Assembly (NCBI RefSeq): GCF_905475395.1
Contig: NC_058337.1
Location: forward strand, 93,242,368-93,306,367
Source: Chrysoperla carnea
Taxonomy: Eukaryota > Arthropoda > Insecta > Neuroptera > Chrysopidae
DNA: 64,000 bases
Direction: 5' to 3'
Part shown: positions 39,317 through 53,559 of the stretch, one piece after another
Layout: each line of letters starts with the position of its first letter
How positions within the stretch are numbered: position 1 is the first letter of the stretch
Notes under the pieces: generated by a model
Databases searched by the model: none
Seen by the model: only the letters and a program-made list of their open reading frames with translations
What the model was told of the DNA's origin: nothing
Program-made: the position numbers and the translations under genes

Positions 39317-41662
39317 TTTATTGTTTATTTTTTTTATGCTTAGCTCTGAAGAGGAGTTTAAAATACCATTACATTAATTAAATTATAAATTTTTTATCAA
39401 GATTTTGATTTTGTCCGAACTATAATACGTAAAATATTTTTTATATCATAATAAATCAAAGCCAAAATTATTATTTTTATGGTCGATTATGAAATTTGTT
39501 AATATAATATTAAGTTTACATAAATGGTAATACCAAATCGATTTTATCATGTTTTCGTATTCATTTACTGATATTTTATTTTGAGTATTTATGGCTTTAT
39601 ATGGCACTATATATTCTTGTAACATAAGGCTACAATGAAAGCGTAATATTTACACATAATAATGGTTATAATTGCCAATTACCAATTTTGTTATTCCCTT
39701 GTTTGACCCATTTAACGAAAATTATTATTATATTCTTTCTCATAAAAATATTAAATTATTGTAAAATTATAACATATATGGTGTGAAACAACACCCACGT
39801 CAAAGTTATTTGTAATATATACCCAATCATTTAAGATATGTGCGTTGTACTTTTGTAAAATGGAAAATTTGGTATTTATTTACAAACTATGTTTTTTTTT
39901 TTTTTTTATAGGTACAATATATATTGTATTAATGATTTTATTTAGTTTATTAATTAATAATTAGAAGTTTGAAAGAGTTTGAAGTTCCTATTTTCCCGCT
40001 ACAGCGCATACAAAAAAGTATTTGTAAGGTATGTGTAGTTAGTTTATAGTTTTTAATTTGTATATATTAGCAAACCTATGTAAAATTCGTGTTTTTTTAA
40101 AGCTTTCACGGCCAAGAAATGCATCTGGCACGTCTCAGATGGTTTGTGTTTGTGCAAACTGCACAGTGAGTCCATCAAATATGAATTAAACTTAGGAAAT
40201 GGTAAACTTTGTTAATTTTAAGATAATAAAAAGTACCTATATTGAATTGCCACAAAATAATTAAATATATTGGCTGCATATAATAAATTAATAAATAATT
40301 TTAATTAAATTTGATGTATATTTTTAATTTAATTAAAATTTATCAACAAAAAATCATGTTTATTAACGGATATAACTTTGGAATTGAATTTAAACAAAGA
40401 AAATGAATAAAAAAATTATTGAATAATGTATTTATTGAGACAGAAAAAAAATTAAATAATGCAATCACCATATATGACTTCCATTCAAAATGAATCCACA
40501 TTCTCATTGACTGTAAATAAATTCATAAAAAAGATAGTAATAATATCTTCCGTGTAAATAACTAGAATATAGGATTGGGAACATTGGGATTGAGTGGTTA
40601 ATTAACTTTATCAAATTTTACCAGTTTTGAAAAAATAAAACAAGTCCTTATAGAAGTTATCATTTACGCACTTACATTTTTCACATAAACTTTTCCTTAA
40701 AAAACATGTAGTAAGGTAGCTTGAACTATTTTCCAGACTTTGTGGTATATTTAATACGAAAAAGGTGGCTTTAAGTACGAAACGAGCAATATACGTCAAC
40801 ATGGCGCGTCTTATAAACCGTAACAAATAAATTAATGAAAACTTTCGATTTTTTCAAAAACTATAACAGATAGAGAGTTAAAAATTTGTTCGTAGCTTCA
40901 AAGTAAGTCTATGGTATTTCTACAATTAACTCAGACCATTGTTTAATTTCATTTGTTTTTATTTTCATATCTGTGAAATATAAATAGTTATGTAAATAAT
41001 ACACGTCGTATGCTATGATTTTGTTAAAATTTTGTATTAATGCAATGAAGGTTTTCTTTACCTCGGAAATTACCTCGCAAACCTAACGTACTGTTCTAAT
41101 TCGATAGACAGATAGATAATAAAAAATATTTTTAAAATAAAATTAAAATAAACAACAGGTTAATTGTATGTGTTTTGATTAGTTGGAGATAGAACATAAA
41201 AAGTCCTTATTCGCATCCGTTTTGTGTTCATTTTCAAGCCCACTCAACTATAAAGTTGATATTATTGCTCATTTAAAGTTTATTAATTGCAAAATATACA
41301 CGGTGGGCCATTTTAATCTATCCGTATAAATATTTTCACTGTAAATCTCACAATAAAAAAAAATTTTAAAAAATTAATAAAAAGTGAGTTTTAGCTAATA
41401 AATGAGCAACACAGGACAATTGGGTCTTGGATTAATACAACCTATATTGAGCTGGAATTATCATTTCATGGCCTTCTATGATACAAACTACATCGAAAAA
41501 ATTCGAAAAGCATCTAAGCATTATTTTATTTCGAAAACTGATGGCATAAGCTGTAGCTCGAAGAGTTCATATTTCGCATTAAAATAATTTTCACTCAAGA
41601 ATTGTATATTTCTCCTTTAATTATTAAGAAACTATCTTAAACAAGAGGAATTAATTCTATTT
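39317..41662. other. Gene-free AT-rich DNA with family A scraps
   Basis: Nothing else recognised. The frame at 41402-41587 begins on a family A fragment, and the one at 40611-40826 (minus) has no motif. Confidence 0.6.
40911..41438 (+). repeat. Family A fragments, copy 8 (two short pieces)
   Basis: At 40911-40961 there is atggtatttctacaattaac plus cattgtttaatttcatttg. At 41380-41438 there is aaagtgag ... aatgagcaacacaggacaat followed by tgggtcttgg. The pieces are in reversed order for a single copy, so they are probably separate relics. Confidence 0.5.
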
Positions 41663-41696
41663 ATTCCTTAGTACCTTCTCGAAGGTACTAAGGAAT
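41663..41696. repeat. Perfect 15-bp inverted repeat
   Basis: attccttagtacctt, spacer ctcg, aaggtactaaggaat. The exact match of both arms is unusual in this decayed AT-rich DNA. Confidence 0.92.
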
Positions 41697-41909
41697 TTTA
41701 TAATAATCTAAAAAACTTTTAATAACTCCTCAATGAATTATTGATGTCAGCAATGTTATCAAGACTTAAGCCTGCTACCATATATGAAACTCTAGTGCGG
41801 GATAGATAGGTTGAAGGGTTGAAGCAATCAAAGGTCAGGAGTTCATTGTTATACGCTATATGTGCTTCTCAATTTTTTTTGACAATATATTTCCCTTCTT
41901 TCTATTAAT

Positions 41910-42015
41910 TATCATACAATTATTAATTAAAATAACTGTTATTAAAAATGCAGGAATAGATCCCACTACCCAGGCACACTGCATACACACGCTTTAACCA
42001 ACTGAGTTATTTTAA
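41910..42015 (-). mobile_element. Relic of a tRNA-derived SINE head (type 1-related)
   Basis: On the minus strand there is an A box TAACTCAGTTGG (plus 41998-42009) followed by TTAAAGCG, then a decayed B box GGATCTATTCC (plus 41953-41963). The downstream TTTTAATTAATAATTGT resembles the linker after the tRNA head of the type 1 SINE. The rest of the SINE body is not recognisable, so it is an old or truncated copy. Confidence 0.5.
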
Positions 42016-43717
42016 GAATCTTGTGATCAATTGTTATCTATGTATTTAACACTATTTATGTAAAATTTCTACAATTTTATTTTTCAATATTCATACTGTA
42101 TCATTAAAATAAAAAATTATTCATATATTTTTAAAATGAATATGCAGTAATAAATATCAAATAGAATTAAAAATATTCAAAAACAATATGAATTTGCTTT
42201 GATTTGAATGATTTAATAAAAAAGTAACATTTGCGGACTCTATAAATATGTTGACATATTATTACATGATTTTTATAATAACTTATTATTACTTACAGTT
42301 TTTTTTTTATAAAAAAAAAGTACTTCATTTGATGAGGTAAAAATATTATCATCAATTTAATACATTTAACCTTCAACATCTTATTTATAATTTTTATTAT
42401 TGGCAACCTTGAATTCTTTGTTTTTCTTATTATGAAACTACTTTTTGCATTATAGTTTTTTTTTTCTTTATAAAAGAATTATACTGACAATCTTTAGCTG
42501 TTGATGTATTTCTAGACCAGTAAAATAAGGTAGAAAAACTCAATACCCTAGAAAAATGATTCCTCCAGTCATGTATAGATAAAATTTGGTATCAATGATA
42601 TTGTAAGGATTACTTTAAGAGATTTTAATGATATAGAATGAAAAATTCGAATCAGAGGGATAAGTCCGCTATTGGTAATATAATGTCTATATTGACGAAT
42701 TCTGGATGTGTTTCGTAGGAAGCAAGGCTACAATATTATAATTAAATTGTCGTTAATTCAATAGGTACATAAGCGTGTACTAATATTTTATATAAAAGCG
42801 TGTACTATCGGAACCTAACGATATTTTGATGAAATTGAGCGTGTGTATGAGATAAAAATGTGGCTCATTTCAGTAAAAGAACGCTATACTTCAGTAAAAT
42901 TCGTTTTTTTGTTACACCCACCTTGCCAACCTCATATCTTAGTCGGATAAATTGGATATAAATAATATATATATAAATTGGATATAAATAATATATATTG
43001 AACATCGCCTTTTAAAGAATCGCCGAAGAAAACTTTTTTAAATAATTATGCAAAATTAAAGCTTAATTAATTGAAATGAATTTTAATATTTTTAATTTAT
43101 TCACAGATTCCAAACGTTTTTTTGGGCACAATGTGCTATTTTAGTGACTAAATATCTACTTTCTCCACCTATTTCATTTTAGCTTATTTATATTTAAATG
43201 CATATAATTAAAAAACGGATAATAATTTTTATTCAAAATGTTTCTGGTATAAAACTAAAAGTTTAACTGTAACTCCATTTGCTGAATAATTAATTAAACT
43301 AAAAATTATAATTACCTTTTATTTTTTCTTTTAACAATTCATTACTATTTATAATATAATTTTCACAAGTGTGCTTTTATAAGAGAGATATAAGAAGTGG
43401 GGGGAAATTTGGAAATGCCATTCCAGGTCTGGTTTTAAATTATCAACGCTCTTGGTTTTATCTAAACACAACCGAGGGAATCATTTTTCTAGGCGATTAT
43501 CTGATTCAACTGGACTATTCAAACTTGTTATGCTTTTTTTATTTATAAATTCTACCCATGATATATAAACGTCAACTATTTGTTTACACTCTACAAAATA
43601 TAAATTGTGTTTGTATGAATTCAAATATGACCTGTTGATTTTGAATAAAGTGACGAATTAATATTACCGACATTTACTTTTTTAAAGTAGGGCATATTAA
43701 TTGTAAAATTATTATTT
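42016..43717. other. Gene-free AT-rich DNA
   Basis: Only the 26-bp duplication at 42947 stands out. Confidence 0.65.
42947..42997 (+). repeat. 26-bp tandem duplication
   Basis: ataaattggatataaataat plus atatat occurs twice, starting at 42947 and 42973. Confidence 0.92.
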
Positions 43718-43895
43718 TCTTTTATACCTCATATATATAGGAAATATATCGAATTGAAATTTTAATAGCGTGTGCAGGCCGTAAAAAGTGTGTTTGATTT
43801 CGTAAATGAGCAACATAGGTCAATTGTAAACCACAAAATATTGAATGTACAAAATATTTCATATAAAAAAAATAAACAACTTTTGTTCAAAATAG
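43718..43895 (+). repeat. Family A fragment, copy 9
   Basis: The start tataccTCatatata and the middle block cgtaaatgagcaacataggt with aataaacaacttttgttc match. About two thirds of the family length is absent. The overlapping ORFs of 81 and 101 codons on opposite strands lie on this relic and are not genes. Confidence 0.65.
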
Positions 43896-44567
43896 TGACT
43901 CTATTGATTCTAAATTCATACCAAACCCAAATTTTTCGACAAAAAAAAAACCAAATTTTATATTTTAGAGCTTGTGAACTATTCTGTATATTAAAACTTT
44001 CGAAAATGGTCAGATGATAAATAGTGGCAACTTTTCGTTTTAACAAAAACTGCCTAGTAACTTTCATAAAATTTTATCTTCTTGTCTTCTAATACTTTGG
44101 TTTTGGGAAACTTATTTTGAGGTAAAAATATTATTTCGAATACAAACTATTATAAAATGGTCCATTTTTTATAAATTCACGTGTATTTGTTTCAAGAGTT
44201 TGTTTTAAGAAGAATAGCTTCAGACAATTTTAAGATTAAAACTTTATTAGATACTAAAATTTCAAATCTTTAAACTAATATTATTAAGGCAATTATCATT
44301 TTTTGGCCTCATTCAAAGATATTTAAATTTGCTTGTTCCACTATATTTCTATTTCGAGAAATGATCGATTACTTCATATTCTGAATGAATTTAAATGTCA
44401 AATAAAATCTAAGGGATTAATACGTTTTTAATAACTGGATAATTGACATAGGTTTTACGACAGGAAAAATCAAATTAAAGTATAAATATATATTTAGCTA
44501 GTGAAATTTACAAAATTAAAAAACCACTCGATAAATACGACAATTTTCCTTTTAACACTCTCAAAAT

Positions 44568-44735
44568 GAATCGATTTTTAAGATAAACGCCTCTTTTTTC
44601 GTTGTTTCGGGTTCGGAATCCTAAGTTCGCAGTTGAAACATTGCTAAAACAACACTCTTAATTAAATTACCTTTAAAACATACAGACAGACAAACGCAAA
44701 CATGGCGGTCAAAATTATAACACCTCTCTGTTTGA
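44568..44735 (+). repeat. Second copy of the 5710-5995 repeat (decayed)
   Basis: aatcgatttttaagat ... cgttgtttcgggttcggaat ... aacattgctaaaacaacact ... aattacctttaaaacatac plus acagacagacaaacgc follow the same order of blocks as the second half of the repeat at 5710-5995. Confidence 0.55.
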
Positions 44736-47700
44736 AAAATTTAATATGTTTTTTACCTTTATTTGTGTCAAGTTCTTTTTTTTTTGTCACTTTAAAAAAA
44801 ATTGGTTTTTACTTTGAAATAAAAAAACTGCTTTGAAATAAAAAGATAGTCATTTTTTGAAACATTGGACCATCAGTGTAATTAAACGCACGTTTCTGAA
44901 CAAAAACCTAGATTTCGATCGATACCGAAGCCATTTCGAACGATATTATGCCATAATTACCATCAATTTACATTATATAGAGATGTTAGTTGATATCGAT
45001 CATATATCGAGCCAAGTGATATGATGGTTTATAAATAGGAACATGCATAATTTTTGCTCCCATGTAACCCAGAATGGCTCTACTCAATTTAGAAAAAGTG
45101 ATTAATAGTGAATTGAAAAAAATGTGTAGGATTCAGAAGTTTTAAAATTTGTGAATGATTTACTATTAAGTAAAACCCAATTGGTTTTTCATTTCTCTAT
45201 TAATAAATTTTTCAAAAAGTTTCATTAATTAGCTACTTCTAAATTTAGAATGTATATGCTAAAAAATTTTTTGTAAAATAATGTATTGTTTATATTAAAT
45301 CTCTTAATGAATCCCTTACTTGGTAATTTTTATGTACTTGACTATATCCAAATTTTAATCAATAAAAAAATTAAAAAAAATAAAAGTGATTGTATATAAG
45401 TGAATCATCTCCTGAAGATTTTTTGTAACTCAATACAAAAAAACTTTCCATGAAAGTTCATTACATACCGTCAATAGCACGTACACAAAGAAGAAAATAA
45501 AATTAATTAAAAATAATTATTATTTAAAAGAAAAAAAATACCATAAATATCATCTTAAATTAGTTTTAAATATACGTAAATATTTTCAAGGCATCCATTA
45601 CATTTACAAATATTGCTTATACATATAAAATACAATTATTATTTTTATTATTTAAACAGGTAAATGTAATTGTTTGTAATTAACCACCTGTAACAATTGA
45701 CAGTCATTCTATCATTAAAAAATAATAAATAAATATATGTATACTCATTTTAAAATTATGCAATGTTTACCTATAAAATTATTGTTATTATTATTAGTAT
45801 ATTGATAGTATACCTATTCATAAAAATTTACTGGGTGTAACATTTTGAAGACATGGTTGGTGGTGACGGAGGTAAAACATGAAATCCAAAATTGTAGCAA
45901 TACATATTCACGATTCGGTAGGGGTAATTTTGTAAGAAATCAAAGCGTACTTATGTAGGATGTACTTTTCTGAAGGCTTTTATGTCTCTTAGTTCAGTTC
46001 GAATCTGCTGATCATTTTAAATGGTGGGAAAACTTAGAAAAGGTTAGATAGTTTTATGTTCCAAACTCTTTTACTTCTAGAGATAATAATTTCTTTTTTT
46101 ACTAATTGGGTACGCTTCACCGTAATTCAGAAAACTCGCTATAGATTGATTCTCTTATTATAATTTAGAATAATAAATGGAATCGATATCCTCAGGGCTG
46201 CGGCTTCACATCAACAAGTACAGAAATGTGGATACTTAACTTCAACTACCCTTAAGCTTAACCCTATATAGCGCTACAATTTTTCAATATTTTCAGGTTG
46301 CTTTTTTCACGAAAATTGACCTAGTTTATTCTTAAAATAAGGTGAATTTTCGGAATTCTTCCTAGTTTGAGTTATTGATTGTAATAGAGTCTAAGAGCGA
46401 CCCAAAGCACCAATATCGAAACAATTTGAGCTCAATTAATGATTTTGGGTCATGAAAACATTTTTTTTATAAAAAAAAGTTTTGTAGCTAAAAATTTTTG
46501 TACTTTACCTGTTCAAGGTATGGCTAAATCATACCATTCGTATGTATACCTTTGGGAAAACTATAATTGGACTATGTTAACTCAATCCTAAGGTATTAAT
46601 TTTTTTTATAAGATAACGAAGATACTATTCTTTGATATGCATATCCATTCACTCATATCTGTAAGTGTTTATAAGCCAATTATTTGAACCTAGCTCAAAA
46701 CTGGTACAATATAACCGACTTTCTCCTATACGAAATTTATCGTATAATTTTATTTAAAACCAATTTTCAAAAAATTTTGATTCTTAAATAATTTTGTTAA
46801 ATTGAACCGTATACGCTATGCGCATACAGACGCTATTTGGCGGCATTTACATTCAATTTTTGATCGCAAATTGATTTTATTCCAGTACAAAAACTACATG
46901 CAACCGTCTTAAAATACTGTACACTCATAAACACTTTATAAGACAGCCTATATATACATGTTTTAATAGATTCTCAAATTACAAAATTATATCATGCGTA
47001 AGGTAGGCATACTTGTAAGTGCATATCAATTAAATTATTAATTTATCAATCACGCAAACTGAAAAAAATTAGTTTCATAAATATTTTGACGCGTTCTAAC
47101 ACCAATGTATTTACCTACTACATAAAGTGACGTAATGTTTTCTATTGAATTGAATTGCTAATATTATTAAGGTGTCAAAGATCGATAAAAATTATAAAAA
47201 ATAAAATAAAATAATTTTTTTTCTATTTCCTATTGTTATATTATTAACCATTTCGTTTATATAGATAGTTTAAGTAATCTGGTACTGTTCATGATGGGGT
47301 TTGACCCCGGATTCGTAATCGCAGAGACCATCAAAAATATTTACATATCAATTTTCACTTACAAAAAGTGAGTTTCTATCACAACTTGTAGTGTAATTTG
47401 GTTGAATTAAAATATTATTTATAAATATTTTTTTTAGACAACAAGAATAGAATTTTATGATGTACAATTACTATTTTTGACAAGGTATCATTTTATCATT
47501 ATCTTTCTGTTAAAGTACACGACAGGCAAAAAAATATGGTCGAAATTTACACTTATTTATGAGGTCACGGTCTAATATTTATGTTCACAAAAATAAAGCC
47601 ACACGAAATAATTACCGAGTGTTGGACAATTTTTATCACTAATATAGCCCAAGAACTGTGATGTATTATGATTTATATTCATTTGATAGTTTTGAGAAAT

Positions 47701-50159
47701 TATATATCTGTTAGTAATGACTCAATCACTTTTCATTTGTATTCAGTTTCCAAATTAGACGTATAAATTATAATAGTATAATTTTCAATCCTTTCTAATA
47801 AGACGACATTTTTTAATAATTACAATTAAGGTATTTAATTACAATTAAATAAAAAACTGAATATTTATATATTTTCAATGCACATATTTGTAATAAAAAA
47901 TTTCATTTTTCTGACTGTTTTTCTGTTTGACTATTTTAGACCGTGGGCCTGTAATGAAGCGCAATTTCCAAGATTATTTTATTGATATAGGTAATTTTTT
48001 TAATAAAGAAACTTAAAGTTTTAATCTTGGCTGCAGTGTCAAATTTTGGTCCGCCGTATGTTAAAAGAAAATATTTACAAAACCATACGTGGAAAAAATG
48101 GCAGAAAGTTGAGAAGATTTTGCAAGGATTGGAAAATAGTTTTGATTTTGCAAGTATTTAGACAATTGCAAACTGTTGTTGATATCTTTCTTTTAATATA
48201 TAGGGTAGACAAAAAAAAAAGTAGGCGAAAATCGAAAAAATCCATTTTTACAAAATTTACAAACGGACCACAATTAAAACGTCTAATTTCTTGATTACTA
48301 TACTTACCTTTACCATTCTTCAAAAATTACACTTTAAAAAATTGTAGTAGAAGTACTTGATTGAAGTAAGCGCATTTACTCGGCCGCTTCATTCAAAAAC
48401 ATAAGTATTTGACTTTTTAAAACGTTTCTTAAACCAAGAAAACATTTACTATCAACCTTCTTAAAAACTTTTTCTTTGCATCTATAATACACAAAAACTT
48501 GAACCATAATATTTTTTCTTACTTGGGACTTTTTCTTACTTAAATTTACTTGGAACAAGAAAAATGACACAAGAAATTGTATTCTTATCTCAAGCAAATT
48601 TTCGTTTTCTTCTAATATTCTTGAGCCAAGAAAACTATTTTTCGCAAATTTAGTTTCATTATGGACTCACGATCTAATATGAATCATTTCATATATATTC
48701 AAGTCAATATTTTATTAATATGTTTTATAATTTTATTCACGGAAACTAAAAAATATCTCGAAATCTATAAATTATTAGCAATTACTTATGATTCTATTAA
48801 TATTTTGCTTCGTAGTATGAATATTGACTTGAAGATTCTATAGTTCTTATAAACTCATCTTTGATAATTTTACATTCAGGAATTTCAATTTTTTAAGAAT
48901 AATCGAAATATTATGGGATACAAACAAACTTGATAAGCTCTACCAATTGGATTTGAAAAAAAAAACTTCCCTTCTTTCCTCTTTTTGTGATCATTTTACC
49001 AACTTTTGCTACATTTAAAAAAGCAATAAAAAAAGTTTAAGAACCAAAACAAATTTAAGAGTAATACCTAAGCATTGCACTAACGCTGTGAATACGTTTT
49101 ATTTAAACAAAATTAACTCACTGAATGCTGCGGTATATGGTAAAAATTTATTCTCAATTATCGGTATGGTACAAATACATATATCTTCGATTTGAACGCG
49201 GATATAATAAATAAACTTGGTACACCATCCTAATCAATGAAATGAAATGTAATCTCACCTTGATTTTAGAAATGCAGATGTATAAATAAAATAAAATTGA
49301 TTGTCTTTTGAATGTTAAAAATATAATAAAAAATCTAAAAAGGATATCCCGGTTTGATTATAATATTTTGTTTCAGTCAAATACCTTTCTCTTCTCTTAT
49401 GGTTTTTTTTTTGTTTTTGTTTTATAAATTAAAATTAATATTTTATTTATTTTTAAAATAATAATTTTTTGATTGATTGTATGAATGTATGAGTTATAGC
49501 TACTGAAGGTTAAAGTAATAAAGATTCACATAGTTCATTGTTCAATTTGAATATAGCGATTTTATAATCTTATAGTTGAACAGGTGAGAAGGAAAATATA
49601 TGTGAAATAAGAATTCGCACGACCTTAATTTATAGGAAGCAATTATATTATGTATCAGGGTTTTCCAACCTTTGCGTTACGACAGAATAATGAGCTGTAT
49701 GTCACTCAATAATATTGTCTTATAAAAGAAAAAAAATTTACGTTAAATCGTAGTGCGAAGAAATTGAAATGTTTGGTAGAGGATAGTACACCTGGATTCC
49801 ATACGAGCTATTCTGTATCCCATCCAGAAAAAAATTGATGTAGAAAGTTAACATAAATGTGTTTGTTCTTTGGTTAAATCATTTGTTTAATTTTTGGGCA
49901 ATATTCTAAAATTATTATATTGTATGACATACATAAATATATCTCAAAAGATCACATAAATAAATATTATTTTCTATCATTTGTGTTAGCAATTGGTCAC
50001 ACATATATTCAGTTGTTCCAATTCCTGTTCCTTCCATACTCAAAAGTGCATACTTTTAAGACCTTAATTGGGTATGTGTAATAATCGCTCATTGAAGTCT
50101 CCATGATAAATTATATTAGATTATGAACAAGTGATATTACATGCTTGACCAACTGCGTT
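44736..50159. other. Gene-free AT-rich DNA (5.4 kb)
   Basis: No gene, RNA or repeat family recognised. Overlapping opposite-strand frames at 48046-48323 and others at 48376-48597 and 48661-48843 are Lys/Ile/Phe-rich and motif-free. Confidence 0.6.
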
Positions 50160-50440
50160 TTGTTAAAGCAAATTGAACACTATCGAATTTAAATTTTGTT
50201 AAGCATTTTTATATTTAATTTTAACTTTAAATTACTCACAGATTCGATATTTTTTAATAAAACTATGCACTGTCAAAGCAAATTCGATACATTTTAAAAT
50301 ATTTTAGTAAAACTTATTGCATTGGAAAACTTTACTTTTCGTATGCGTATCTCAATGCGTAGTTACATATCAACTCTCGTGCAAGCTTTTTTCACTGCAT
50401 TACGTACTGTTTAAGCAAATTGGAAAGTCTCGAATTTACT
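50160..50440 (+). repeat. Degenerate tandem repeat, period 110-140
   Basis: Three related blocks: taaagcaaattgaacactat-cgaattt at 50163, caaagcaaattcgatacatt at 50274, and taagcaaattggaaagtctc-gaattt at 50413. They have actgc-tta-type leads and AT-rich spacers. Confidence 0.5.
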
Positions 50441-50643
50441 TATAGTGCGTACGTTAGTTATAAAAATCTCGAACGAGAATTCATAAAAGTTCATTCTGAA
50501 CAGTATTGGTAATAAAACAATAAATTTTTAGTAAAATAATTTTAAAAAGTTTAAATTTTATAGGGTCCAATTTTTTTTGACTTATACTAAAAATATATGA
50601 ACTTTTATTAAGTTAAAATATTATATTATTATGTAATATGAAT

Positions 50644-50688
50644 GTAAGACCATTTTTCTCAGATGTTGTAAGACCATTTTTCTCAGAT
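50644..50688 (+). repeat. 24-bp tandem duplication
   Basis: gtaagaccatttttctcaga occurs at 50644 and 50668. Confidence 0.93.
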
Positions 50689-51159
50689 TAATTTGACAAC
50701 AAGAGCCAATAAAACTATAGTTTTTAAAAGTATGTTCTTTATCGCGTCGACTAGAAAAAAACAAGAAGGGACCAACAAACTTTGTGTCTGTGGTGCTCGT
50801 CCTCATGCGGAAGGTCATTAGGTCAAAATCCATCAACGTTCTAGCCTTTAATTACTTCCGATTACTGTTCACAGATGACTTTTGACATAAAATTTGAAAA
50901 AATCTTTCTTTGATGACTATGAACAGAATCCAACCATAAAACAATTTTATATCTAGATGTATTGCGCATGTACAATTTAAATATAACATTTTATAATAAT
51001 AATTTATAATAAAATATCTATTGTCATAACCTGATAAACGAAAACTTGAAAAAAAATTATTAAATACAATTAATTATTATCATTCCTTCATTGTGTTTTG
51101 TTATCCAATAATACATAATTTTTATTATTATTTATTTTTTAAATGTATATTATGTTTTT

Positions 51160-51260
51160 ACTAGCTCGACCCGTGAGGAATTCCGCTCCCGTAGTTACCA
51201 TAACCCGTGGCTTCCCTGTACCCGTGGCTAAAAACAGCAAACAACAAATTTCGTAGAAAA
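51160..51260 (+). repeat. Probable interspersed-repeat fragment (GC-rich patch)
   Basis: tttttactagctcgacccgt ... gtagttaccataacccgtgg ... cgtggctaaaaacagc stands out from the AT-rich flanks. The tactagctcgaccc head resembles a motif that begins dispersed repeats in many arthropod genomes. No second copy in this window. Confidence 0.4.
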
Positions 51261-53559
51261 GTGGTAAAAAAATCAAAAGTTTTTAAACTATTATTAGAAG
51301 AACATGTATTAAAAATAGTAATTATGTCTAGAGTATTGGAGAGTATCTGTAAAAACTAACATATTTGCCTATTAACTTATTATTTTTAGTAATGTGATAT
51401 TATTTCGTTTGTCGAGCGTGTTATTTCCTAAGCGGTACATTTTTTGACCGTGAGTATATTTTTCGTGAACCCTAGACAGAATAAGCTTGAAAATGAGGGG
51501 GAAATCATGAAATTTGATAAAGGAATCCGGAAGATATCGGTATGGCAGAAAAAAACTTGCCAGAGTAATAATATACACTAAGATTTTTTATTCAATCAAT
51601 TTCCGATATATTCATTCCTTGAGATCTTTATAACAATACCTATTACCTAGCCCTTCCCATACTATCGATCATTTTGTTTTGAAAGAACTTTAAACTTTAG
51701 AGGCTCCGTGATCTTTATTATAAAGAGATTTTTTATGATCGTATATTCAGTCAAGTATTATAGTAATTAAGATTAAATGAAAGTAATGAATTTTAAGAAT
51801 GTACTATATACAAAGAATAATAATATTTATTATTATAATTATTATAAATGCATTTTGTACACAATAATCATTTACGTCATACAGTACATATTTATTTTAA
51901 TTAAAGATTCTGCAGACGAGTAACAAAAATATACCTTTCAGAGATCATATTTGAACAAAAACAAAAAAATTAACTAACTATTAAAAGTTTAATAACAGAA
52001 TATTTCCGGTATTATATTACACTGTAGATAATTTTTTTTGTAAATTATCTATACCTACATGAATAATATTAATATGTACGTCGTCTATATGTAAACGATT
52101 TGTAAGCACTTAGAATAGAAAAAGAAAATAAATATGTATTGTAATAAAAAATAGTTTTCGTTTCGATTTTATATATAAGGAAATTTTACTCAGGGTAGTA
52201 TGAGCACCAAGGTAATTTTAGATTTAGGGTTGAAATTATTTCTTAAACAAAATTTTCAATGTTTTATATTTTGAAAATACTATTCGTCTAATATGTATTA
52301 TCAAGTTATAACATAAAATTCACCTTCAAAATTGAAAATATTATTTTTTTTTTAATTTGTGTCTCCACTACCGTGATCATACATCCTTAATTAGTCGGGC
52401 ACAGCCGGTTTTTTTTCAATAATTTATTAAGATTTTATCTTCAAATTGAATAGTTTTTTTTTTTTTTTTAATTTCCATCGACTAGTTTTGGAGAAAAATA
52501 TGAAAGCATATCATCCATCTACCGTTTTACACATAAAACCATTGTTAAATATGCCTACTTTTAAAGTCATTTATTTATTTATATAATCGGGCAATTCTCC
52601 CTATAATTTTCTTAATTATTCGGTATTTAAACTGTTTTTCGAATTTGAAAGATGAATTCTTTAATGAACAAAATCAGTACGTTTACAGAAAAGGCTAATG
52701 CCAAGGGGAAAATTCCAATTTTGGAATTCCGTGAACCTCTAATAAATGAATCATTTCCTTGATTCACTTTTTCTGCCTCGTCAAATGTCAAATTTATGTA
52801 GGTAGGAGTTTATGTATTTCTGTCCCGTAATATTTTCAGTATACGGGAAAAAAACAAAGCCTTTAAGCCTTTTTTTTATACCTTTTCGGTAGTTTCACGA
52901 AAATCGAAGAACTCAATTTTCAATAATTTTGACATTTGAGTCTCGCTTAGCTTCACTTTATCAATAAGCTTAACAAAGAGGCAAGCAAAAGGTAAGAATT
53001 TTTGTTTCTTTACTAATGATGTTATAACTATTTATGTACATGGAAGTCGTGTGAGTAATTAATTCTAAATGTTTTTTTGCAATTTGGTTAATAACATATT
53101 TTCCATAGCAATTATTATATATTATCTTTGTTTTAATGTATTCGAGATTTTTTTTCCAATTTAATGTATTCAATTTGTACTTTCAATGCCATAGAAGTTA
53201 CATCAAAAATCATTAATTATAGATTATTTATAAATAGTAATTATAACAGGTTTTTGTCTTGAATGTATTTATTCACCTCTCATATAATTAAAATGAGATT
53301 AATTAATAAAAATTTAATTGCTTTATGCCTACTACCGAATTATTTCTTGAATTTTAATTTACAATAAATTATTTTTATTCCCATAATATTTTATGTAAAT
53401 TTTACCCAAAGTCAAAAAATCCAATGTAATTAATTTACAATAAATTTTAAACTAGACAAATATACAAAACTATAAACATTATATGTATGAAACATTCATT
53501 TTTTTTATGATTTAAAAAGTTTTTAGACCTAATAAATGTTTTATATCAAAAGTTTATTA
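51261..53559. other. Gene-free AT-rich DNA
   Basis: Nothing recognised before the RNase H relic. Confidence 0.65.

Noticed and set aside
43762..44067. A 101-codon minus-strand frame opposite an 81-codon plus-strand frame
   Set aside because: Both fall on a family A fragment; no motif, AT-driven composition.
47285..47330. A B-box-like GGTCAAACCCC on the minus strand (possible tRNA)
   Set aside because: No A box or cloverleaf at the right distance; the sequence around it does not fold as a tRNA.
48046..48323. Overlapping 82-codon frames on both strands
   Set aside because: Lys/Phe-rich composition on both strands is the result of A- and T-runs; no real start or domain.
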